Below, piece after piece: positions 52,595 to 62,549 of a stretch of 64,000 bases of DNA. The translations under genes were made by a program, and so were the position numbers. Every line of letters begins with the position of its first letter. Position 1 is the first letter of the stretch. Location: positions 1 through 64,000 of the forward strand of contig CAMPDV010002369.1 of assembly GCA_946699065.1 (NCBI GenBank), written 5' to 3'. Below the pieces are notes generated by a model that did not search any database, was not told the origin of the DNA, and was given only the letters and a program-made list of their open reading frames with translations. Origin of the DNA: Loxodes magnus (lineage: Eukaryota > Ciliophora > Karyorelictea > Loxodida > Loxodidae).

Positions 52595-53083
52595 TCATAC
52601 ATGACTAGTGTGACCACTCATGGTCTTACAGGTACCTGTCTTGACGTCCCATAGTCTCACCGTATAATCTCCACTTCCCGATACGATGAACTCTGAATCA
52701 CTGGATATAGCCACAGCAGATACATAACCTGTGTGACCACTCATGGTCTTACAGGTACCTGTCTTGACGTCCCATAGTCTCACCGTATAATCTCCACTTC
52801 CCGATACGATGAACTCTGAATCACTGGATATAGCCACAGCATATACAGAATTTTTGTGACCACTCATGGTCTTACAGGTACCTGTCTTGACGTCCCATAG
52901 TCTCACCGTATAATCTCCACTTCCCGATACGATGAACTCTGAATCACTGGATATAGCCACAGCAGATACATAACCTGTGTGACCACTCATGGTCTTACAG
53001 GTACCTGTCTTGACGTCCCATAGTCTCACCGTATTATCATAACTTCCCGATACGATGAACTCTGAATCACTGGATATAGCCAC
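52595..53083 (-). CDS. Four-blade WD40 stretch open under the standard code
   Basis: 162 codons without a stop inside the indel-rich part. Triplets are YDN, GDY, GDY and GDY with blocks GYVSA, the HKNSVYA form, and GYVSA. The Lys at unit position 36 (AAA for ACA) is a variant seen mainly in this half of the window. The frame ends at TGA, position 40. The GTG start is an internal Val. Confidence 0.18.
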   Translation of the reverse strand: MAISSDSEFIVSGSYDNTVRLWDVKTGTCKTMSGHTGYVSAVAISSDSEFIVSGSGDYTVRLWDVKTGTCKTMSGHKNSVYAVAISSDSEFIVSGSGDYTVRLWDVKTGTCKTMSGHTGYVSAVAISSDSEFIVSGSGDYTVRLWDVKTGTCKTMSGHTSHV

Positions 53084-54839
53084 AGATCATACATGACTAG
53101 TGTGACCACTCATGGTCTTACAGGTACCTGTCTTGACGTCCCATAGTCTCACCGTATAATCATAACTTCCCGATACGATGAACTCTGAATCACTGGATAT
53201 AGCCACAGATCATACATGACTAGTGTGACCACTCATGGTCTTACAGGTACCTGTCTTGACGTCCCATAGTCTCACCGTATTATCATAACTTCCCGATACG
53301 ATGAACTCTGAATCACTGGATATAGCCACAGATCATACATGACTAGTGTGACCACTCATGGTCTTACAGGTACCTGTCTTGACGTCCCATAGTCTCACCG
53401 TATAATCTCCACTTCCCGATACGATGAACTCTGAATCACTGGATATAGCCACAGCAGATACAACATTAGTGTGACCACTCATGGTCTTACAGGTACCTGT
53501 CTTGACGTCCCATAGTCTCACCGTATAATCTCCACTTCCCGATACGATGAACTCTGAATCACTGGATATAGCCACAGATCATACATGACTAGTGTGACCA
53601 CTCATGGTCTTACAGGTACCTGTCTTGACGTCCCATAGTCTCACCGTATAATCTCCACTTCCCGATACGATGAACTCTGAATCACTGGATATAGCCACAG
53701 ATATTACAGAACTAGTGTGACCACTCATGGTCTTACAGGTACCTGTCTTGACGTCCCATAGTCTCACCGTCTAATCTGCACTTCCCGATACGATGAACTC
53801 TGAATCACTGGATATAGCCACAGATAATACATAACCTGTGTGACCACTCATTGTCTTACAGGTACCTGTCTTGACGTCCCATAGTCTCACCGTCTAATCT
53901 GCACTTCCCGATACGATGAACTCTGAATCACTGGATATAGCCACAGATAATACATAACTAGTGTGACCACTCATGGTCTTACAGGTACCTGTCTTGACGT
54001 CCCATAGTCTCACCGTATAATCTCCACTTCCCGATACGATGAACTCTGAATCACTGGATATAGCCACAGCATATACAACATTAGTGTGACCACTCATGGT
54101 CTTACAGGTACCTGTCTTGACGTCCCATAGTCTCACCGTATAATCATAACTTCCCGATACGATGAACTCTGAATCACTGGATATAGACACAGATCATACA
54201 TGACTAGTGTGACCACTCATGGTCTTACAGGTACCTGTCTTGACGTCCCATAGTCTCACCGTATAATCTGCACTTCCCGATACGATGAACTCTGAATCAC
54301 TGGATATAGCCACAGCATATACAGAATTTTGTGACCACTCATGGTCTTACAGGTACCTGTCTTGACGTCCCATAGTCTCACCGTCTTATCTGCACTTCCC
54401 GATACGATGAACTCTGAATCACTGGATATAGCCACAGATCATACATGACTAGTGTGACCACTCATGGTCTTACAGGTACCTGTCTTGACGTCCCATAGTC
54501 TCACCGTATAATCTCTACTTCCCGATACGATGAACTCTGAATCACTGGATATAGCCACAGATCATACATGACTAGTGTGACCACCTCATGGTCTTACAGG
54601 TACCTGTCTTGACGTCCCATAGTCTCACCGTATAATCTCCACTTCCGATACGATGAACTCTGAATCACTGGATATAGCCACAGCAGATACATGACTAGTG
54701 TGACCACTCATGGTCTTACAGGTACCTGTCTTGACGTCCCATAGTCTCACCGTATAATCTCCACTTCCCGATACGATGAACTCTGAATCACTGGATATAG
54801 CCACAGCAGATACATAACCTGTGTGACCACTCATGGTCT

Positions 54840-56340
54840 TACAGGTACCTGTCTTGACGTCCCATAGTCTCACCGTATAATCTCTACTTCCCGATACGAT
54901 GAACTCTGAATCACTGGATATAGCCACAGCAGATACATAACCTGTGTGACCACTCATGGTCTTACAGGTACCTGTCTTGACGTCCCATAGTCTCACCGTA
55001 TAATCTCTACTTCCCGATACGATGAACTCTGAATCACTGGATATAGCCACAGATCATACATGACTAGTGTGACCACTCATGGTCTTACAGGTACCTGTCT
55101 TGACGTCCCATAGTCTCACCGTATTATCTCTACTTCCCGATACGATGAACTCTGAATCACTGGATATAGCCACAGCATATACAGAATTTGTGTGACCACT
55201 CATGGTCTTACAGGTACCTGTCTTGACGTCCCATAGTCTCACCGTATAATCTCTACTTTCCGATACAATGAACTCTGAATCACTGGATATAGCCACAGAT
55301 AATACAGAATTAGTGTGACCACTCATGGTCTTACAGGTACCTGTCTTGAATTCCCATAGTCTCACCGTATAATCTGCACTTCCCGATACGATGAACTCTG
55401 AATCACTGGATATCGCCACAGATAATACATAACTAGTGTGACCACTCATGGTCTTACAGGTACCTGTCTTGACTCCCATAGTCTCACCGTATAATCATAA
55501 CTTCCCGATACGATGAACTCTGAATCACTGGATATAGCCACAGATCATACATGACTAGTGTGACCACTCATGGTCTTACAGGTACCTGTCTTGACGTCCC
55601 ATAGTCTCACCGTATAATCTCCACTTCCCGATACGATGAACTCTGAATCACTGGATATAGCCACAGCAGATACAACATTAGTGTGACCACTCATGGTCTT
55701 ACAGGTACCTGTCTTGACGTCCCATAGTCTCACCGTATAATCTCCACTTCCCGATACGATGAACTCTGAATCACTGGATATAGCCACAGCAGATACATAC
55801 CTGTGTGACCACTCATGGTCTTACAGGTACCTGTCTTGACGTCCCATAGTCCTCACCGTATAATCTCTACTTCCCGATACGATGAACTCTGAATCACTGG
55901 ATATAGCCACAGCAGATACATAACCTGTGTGACCACTCATGGTCTTACAGGTACCTGTCTTGACGTCCCATAGTCTCACCGTATAATCTCTACTTCCCGA
56001 TACGATGAACTCTGAATCACTGGATATAGCCACAGATCATACATGACTAGTGTGACCACTCATGGTCTTACAGGTACCTGTCTTGACGTCCCATAGTCTC
56101 ACCGTATTATCTCTACTTCCCGATACGATGAACTCTGAATCACTGGATATAGCCACAGCATATACAGAATTTGTGTGACCACTCATGGTCTTACAGGTAC
56201 CTGTCTTGACGTCCCATAGTCTCACCGTATAATCTCTACTTTCCGATACAATGAACTCTGAATCACTGGATATAGCCACAGATAATACAGAATTAGTGTG
56301 ACCACTCATGGTCTTACAGTACCTGTCTTGAATTCCCATA
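54840..56340 (-). repeat. Duplicated block at about 8-unit spacing with Gly13 to Glu marker
   Basis: About 54840-55350 and about 55850-56340 have the same order: RDY with GYVSA, RDY, SHV-TGA, RDN, NSVYA, a unit with Glu at 13 (SES) plus the silent ATT for Ile10, NSVLS, then a Glu23-Phe24 unit. The spacing is about 982 bp, which is 8 units less small losses. The Glu13 and ATT markers near 55258 and 56240 are both rare, so the blocks share a recent ancestor. Confidence 0.8.
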
Positions 56341-57757
56341 GTCTCACCGTATAATCATAACTTCCCGATACGATGAACTCTGAATCACTGGATATAGCCA
56401 CAGCATATACAACATTAGTGTGACCACTCATGGTCTTACAGGTACCTGTCTTGACTTCCCATAGTCTCACCGTATAATCATAACTTCCCGATACGATGAA
56501 CTCTGAATCACTGGATATAGCCACAGATAATACATAACTAGTGTGACCACTCATGGTCTTACAGGTACCTGTCTTGACGTCCCATAGTCTCACCGTATAA
56601 TCTCCACTTCCCATACGATGAACTCTGAATCACTGGATATAGCCACAGCAGATACAACATTAGTGTGACCACTCATGGTCTTACAGGTACCTGTCTTGAC
56701 GTCCCATAGTCTCACCGTATAATCTCCACTTCCCGATACGATGAACTCTGAATCACTGGATATAGCCACAGCAGATACATAACCTGTGTGACCACTCATG
56801 GTCTTACAGGTACCTGTCTTGACGTCCCATAGTCTCACCGTATAATCTCCACTTCCCGATACGATGAACTCTGAATCACTGGATATAGCCACAGATAATA
56901 CTTAACTAGTGTGACCACTCATGGTCTTACAGGTACCTGTCTTGACTTCCCATAGTCTCACCGTATAATCATAACTTCCCGATACGATGAACTCTGAATC
57001 ACTGGATATAGCCACAGATAATACATAACTAGTGTGACCACTCATGGTCTTACAGGTACCTGTCTTGACGTCCCATAGTCTCACCGTATTATCTGCACTT
57101 CCCGATACGATGAACTCTGAATCACTGGATATAGCCACAGCAGATACATAACCTGTGTGACCACTCATGGTCTTACAGGTACCTGTCTTGACGTCCCATA
57201 GTCTCACCGTATAATCTCTACTTCACGATACGATGAACTCTGAATCACTGGATATAGCCACAGATCATACATGACTAGTGTGACCACTCATGGTCTTACA
57301 GGTACCTGTCTTGACTTCCCATAGTCTCACCGTATTATCTCTACTTCCCGATACGATGAACTCTGAATCACTGGATATAGCCACAGATAATACATAACTA
57401 GTGTGACCACTCATGGTCTTACAGGTACCTGTCTTGACGTCCCATAGTCTCACCGTCTAATCTCTACTTCCCGATACGATGAACTCTGAATCACTGGATA
57501 TAGCCACAGATCATACATGACTAGTGTGACCACTCATGGTCTTACAGGTACCTGTCTTGACGTCCCATAGTCTCACAGTCTAATCTGCACTTCCCGATAC
57601 GATGAACTCTGAATCACTGGATATAGCCACAGCATATACAACATTAGTGTGACCACTCATGGTCTTACAGGTACCTGTCTTGACTTCCCATAGTCTCACC
57701 GTATAATCATAACTTCCCGATACGATGAACTCTGAATCACGGATATAGCCACAGATA

Positions 57758-60700
57758 TACATAACTAGTCTGACCACTCATGGTCTTACAGGTACCTGTC
57801 TTGACGTCCCATAGTCTCACCGTATTATCTCCACTTCCCGATACGATGAACTCTGAATCACTGGATATAGCCACAGATCATACATAATGTGTGTGACCAC
57901 TCATGGTCTTACAGGTACCTGTCTTGACGTCCCATAGTCTCACCGTATAATCTCCACTTCCCGATACGATGAACTCTGAATCACTGGATATAGCCACAGA
58001 TCATACATGACTAGTGTGACCACTCATGGTCTTACAGGTACCTGTCTTGACGTCCCATAGTCTCACCGTATAATCTCTACTTCACGATACGATGAACTCT
58101 GAATCACTGGATATAGCCACAGATCATACATGACTAGTGTGACCACTCATGGTCTTACAGGTACCTGTCTTGACGTCCCATAGTCTCACCGTATAATCTC
58201 CACTTCCCTATACGATGAATTCTGAATCACTGGATATAGCCACAGATCATACATGACTAGTGTGACCACTCATGGTCTTACAGGTACCTGTCTTGACGTC
58301 CCATAGTCTCACCGTATAATCTCCACTTCCCGATACGATGAACTCTGAATCACTGGATATAGCCACAGATGATACAGAATTTGTGTGACCACTCATGGTC
58401 TTACAGGTACCTGTCTTGACGTCCCATAGTCTCACCGTATTATCTCCACTTCCCGATACGATGAACTCTGAATCACTGGATATAGCCACAGCATATACAA
58501 CATTAGTGTGACCACTCATGGTCTTACAGGTACCTGTCTTGACTTCCCATAGTCTCACCGTATAATCATAACTTCCCGATACGATGAACTCTGAATCACT
58601 GGATATAGCCACAGATAATACTTAACTAGTGTGACCACTCATGGTCTTACAGGTACCTGTCTTGACGTCCCATAGTCTCACCGTATAATCTCTACTTCCC
58701 GATACGATGAACTCTGAATCACTGGATATAGCCACAGATCATACATGACTAGTGTGACCACTCATGGTCTTACAGGTACCTGTCTTGACGTCCCATAGTC
58801 TCACCGTATAATCTCTACTTCACGATACGATGAACTCTGAATCACTGGATATAGCCACAGATCATACATGACTAGTGTGACCACTCATGGTCTTACAGGT
58901 ACCTGTCTTGACGTCCCATAGTCTCACCGTCTAATCTCCACTTCCCGATACGATGAACTCTGAATCACTGGATATAGCCACAGATCATACATGACTAGTG
59001 TGACCACTCATGGTCTTACAGGTACCTGTCTTGACGTCCCATAGTCTCACCGTATAATCTCCACTTCCCTATACGATGAATTCTGAATCACTGGATATAG
59101 CCACAGATCATACATGACTAGTGTGACCACTCATGGTCTTACAGGTACCTGTCTTGACGTCCCATAGTCTCACAGTCTAATCTGCACTTCCCGATACGAT
59201 GAACTCTGAATCACTGGATATAGCCACAGATCATACATGACTAGTGTGACCACTCATGGTCTTACAGGTACCTGTCTTGACGTCCCATAGTCTCACCGTA
59301 TTATCTCCACTTCCCGATACGATGAACTCTGAATCACTGGATATAGCCACAGCATATACAACATTAGTGTGACCACTCATGGTCTTACAGGTACCTGTCT
59401 TGACTTCCCATAGTCTCACCGTATAATCATAACTTCCCGATACGATGAACTCTGAATCACTGGATATAGCCACAGATAATACTTAACTAGTGTGACCACT
59501 CATGGTCTTACAGGTACCTGTCTTGACGTCCCATAGTCTCACCGTATAATCTCTACTTCCCGATACGATGAACTCTGAATCACTGGATATAGCCACAGAT
59601 CATACATGACTAGTGTGACCACTCATGGTCTTACAGGTACCTGTCTTGACGTCCCATAGTCTCACCGTATAATCTCTACTTCACGATACGATGAACTCTG
59701 AATCACTGGATATAGCCACAGATCATACATGACTAGTGTGACCACTCATGGTCTTACAGGTACCTGTCTTGACGTCCCATAGTCTCACCGTATTATCTCC
59801 ACTTCCCGATACGATGAACTCTGAATCACTGGATATAGCCACAGATAATACTTAACTAGTGTGACCACTCATGGTCTTACAGGTACCTGTCTTGACGTCC
59901 CATAGTCTCACCGTATAATCTCTACTTCACGATACGATGAACTCTGAATCACTGGATATAGCCACAGATCATACATGACTAGTGTGACCACTCATGGTCT
60001 TACAGGTACCTGTCTTGACGTCCCATAGTTTCACCGTATAATCTCCACTTCCCGATACGATGAACTCTGAATCACTGGATATAGCCACAGCATATACAGA
60101 ATTTTTGTGACCACTCATGGTCTTACAGGTACCTGTCTTGACGTCCCATAGTCTCACCGTATAATCTCTACTTCCCGATACGATGAACTCTGAATCACTG
60201 GATATAGCCACAGATCATACATGACTAGTGTGACCACTCATGGTCTTACAGGTACCTGTCTTGACGTCCCATAGTCTCACCGTATAATCTCTACTTCCCG
60301 ATACGATGAACTCTGAATCACTGGATATAGCCACAGATCATACATGACTAGTGTGACCACTCATGGTCTTACAGGTACCTGTCTTGACTTCCCATAGTCT
60401 CACCGTATTATCTGCACTTCCCGATACGATGAACTCTGAATCACTGGATATAGCCACAGATCATACATAAATAGTGTGACCACTCATGGTCTTACAGGTA
60501 CCTGTCTTGACGTCCCATAGTCTCACCGTATAATCTCTACTTCCCGATACGATGAACTCTGAATCACTGGATATAGCCACAGATCATACATAAATAGTGT
60601 GACCACTCATGGTCTTACAGGTACCTGTCTTGACTTCCCATAGTCTCACCGTATTATCTGCACTTCCCGATACGATGAACTCTGAATCACTGGATATAGC

Positions 60701-61381
60701 CACAGATAATACTTAACTAGTGTGACCACTCATGGTCTTACAGGTACCTGTCTTGACGTCCCATAGTCTCACCGTATAATCTCTACTTTCCGATACAATG
60801 AACTCTGAATCACTGGATATAGCCACAGCAGATACATAATGTGTGTGACCACTCATGGTCTTACAGGTACCTGTCTTGACGTCCCATAGTCTCACCGTAT
60901 AATCTGAACTTCCCGATACGATGAACTCTGAATCACTGGATATAGCCACAGATCATACATGACTAGTGTGACCACTCATGGTCTTACAGGTACCTGTCTT
61001 GACGTCCCATAGTCTCACCGTATAATCTCTACTTCCCGATACGATGAACTCTGAATCACTGGATATAGCCACAGATCATACATGACTAGTGTGACCACTC
61101 ATGGTCTTACAGGTACCTGTCTTGACGTCCCATAGTCTCACCGTATAATCTCCACTTCCCGATACGATGAACTCTGAATCACTGGATATAGCCACAGATC
61201 ATACATAACTAGTGTGACCACTCATGGTCTTACAGGTACCTGTCTTGACTTCCCATAGTCTCACCGTATTATCTGCACTTCCCGATACGATGAACTCTGA
61301 ATCACTGGATATAGCCACAGATCATACATAAATAGTGTGACCACTCATGGTCTTACAGGTACCTGTCTTGACGTCCCATAG
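57758..61381 (-). CDS. WD40 array open frame, block G (needs stop reassignment)
   Basis: 1208 codons, about 29 blades, in one - strand frame between a lost base near 57754 and a gain near 61384. It contains many units with TGA at 40 and several with the linked TGA at 13 plus Arg at 15 (near 58085, 58815, 59685 and 59930). The 984-bp duplicated segments around 58247-58612 and 59231-59473 lie here. Rare variants include Arg20 to Lys near 60030 and Ser at position 15 (SDY) near 60908. The clean frame directly after the broken region is striking. Confidence 0.32.
58247..59473 (-). repeat. Duplicated block at 8-unit spacing (984 bp)
   Basis: The order YDY-E-NVVYA-GDN is found at 58247-58612 and 59231-59473, 984 bp apart, and both are followed by TAA at 38, an Arg unit, SHV-TGA, then the TGA-13/Arg-15 unit. 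The TATACGATGAATTCTG form near 58208 and 59072 (Ser12-Gly13 region altered) is also shared. Confidence 0.78.
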
Positions 61382-61691
61382 TCCTCACCGTATAATCTCT
61401 ACTTCCCGATACGATGAACTCTGAATCACTGGATATAGCCACAGATCATACATAAATAGTGTGACCACTCATGGTCTTACAGGTACCTGTCTTGACGTCC
61501 CATAGTCTCACCGTATAATCTCTACTTCCCGATACAATGAACTCTGAATCACTGGATATAGCCACAGCAGATACATAATGTGTGTGACCACTCATGGTCT
61601 TACAGGTACCTGTCTTGACGTCCCATAGTCTCACCGTATTATCATAACTTCCCGATACGATGAACTCTGAATCACTGGATATAGCCACAGA

Positions 61692-62549
61692 TCATACATG
61701 ACTAGTGTGACCACTCATGGTCTTACAGGTACCTGTCTTGACGTCCCATAGTCTCACCGTATAATCTGCACTTCCCGATACGATGAACTCTGAATCACTG
61801 GATATAGCCACAGCAGATACAACATTAGTGTTACCACTAATGGTCTTACAGGTACCTGTCTTGACGTCCCATAGTCTCACCGTATTATCTCCACTTCCCG
61901 ATACGATGAACTCTGAATCACTGGATATAGCCACAGATAATACATAACTAGTGTGACCACTCATGGTCTTACAGGTACCTGTCTTGACGTCCCATAGTCT
62001 CACCGTATTATCTGCACTTCCCGATACGATGAACTCTGAATCACTGGATATAGCCACAGCAGATACATAACCTGTGTGACCACTCATGGTCTTACAGGTA
62101 CCTGTCTTGACGTCCCATAGTCTCACCGTATAATCTCCACTTCCCGATACGATGAACTCTGAATCACTGGATATAGCCACAGATAATACAGAACTAGTGT
62201 GACCACTCATGGTCTTACAGGTACCTGTCTTGACGTCCCATAGTCTCACCGTATTATCTGCACTTCCCGATACGATGAACTCTGAATCACTGGATATAGC
62301 CACAGCAGATACATAATGTGTGTGACCACTCATGGTCTTACAGGTACCTGTCTTGACGTCCCATAGTCTCACCGTATAATCTGAACTTCCCGATACGATG
62401 AACTCTGAATCACTGGATATAGCCACAGATAATACATAACTAGTGTGACCACTCATGGTCTTACAGGTACCTGTCTTGACGTCCCATAGTCTCACCGTAT
62501 TATCTCCACTTCCCGATACGATGAACTCTGAATCACTGGATATAGCCAC
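61692..62549 (-). CDS. Seven-blade WD40 stretch, longest standard-code frame
   Basis: 285 codons without a stop, the longest in the window and exactly seven units, one canonical propeller. Triplets in order are GDN, SDY, ADN, GDY, ADN, GDN and ADY, with linking blocks SYVLS, HYVSA, SSVLS, GYVSA, SYVLS and NVVSA. The last inter-blade segment reads TISGNT, with Met32 to Ile and His35 to Asn, a loss of the usually conserved GH histidine. The apparent GTG start is the internal Val of a unit; upstream is TAA at position 38 and the end is TGA at position 40. It is most likely an accidental stop-free run of the array, but it is the best candidate for a self-contained propeller under the standard code. 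Confidence 0.28.
   Translation of the reverse strand: MAISSDSEFIVSGSGDNTVRLWDVKTGTCKTMSGHTSYVLSVAISSDSEFIVSGSSDYTVRLWDVKTGTCKTMSGHTHYVSAVAISSDSEFIVSGSADNTVRLWDVKTGTCKTMSGHTSSVLSVAISSDSEFIVSGSGDYTVRLWDVKTGTCKTMSGHTGYVSAVAISSDSEFIVSGSADNTVRLWDVKTGTCKTMSGHTSYVLSVAISSDSEFIVSGSGDNTVRLWDVKTGTCKTISGNTNVVSAVAISSDSEFIVSGSADYTVRLWDVKTGTCKTMSGHTSHV

Larger units (their letters stand above)
47267..57757 (-). pseudogene. Indel-rich, frame-broken part of the WD40 array
   Basis: The unit order is intact, but the reading frame is broken by roughly three dozen single-base indels in 10.5 kb, against none noticed in the neighbouring 11.5 kb of block E. Examples are extra bases near 47740, 47919, 48068, 48977, 49004, 50395, 51507, 51584, 52487, 54584 and 55851, and losses near 47267, 48305, 49268, 49386, 50277, 50556, 50610, 51354, 52089, 52553, 54644, 55471, 56319 and 56612. 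Most affect short homopolymers. The stretch is either really decayed or covered by low-accuracy sequence. Some breaks recur in distant copies (50610 and 57740; 48736 and 44436), so not all are random read errors. Confidence 0.6.
50420..57900 (-). repeat. Long-range duplicated block pair (about 58 units apart)
   Basis: The segment near 50430-50900 recurs near 57560-57990. Shared rare markers are ACAGTCTAATC (silent change beside TAG at 17), a one-base loss giving AATCACGGATAT (50610 and 57740), AGTCTGACC in place of AGTGTGACC (50638 and 57768) and the ATAATGTGTGTG form (50756 and 57886). The spacing is about 7.13 kb, close to 58 units. A copied frameshift argues that some indels in this region are in the DNA. 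Confidence 0.78.
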
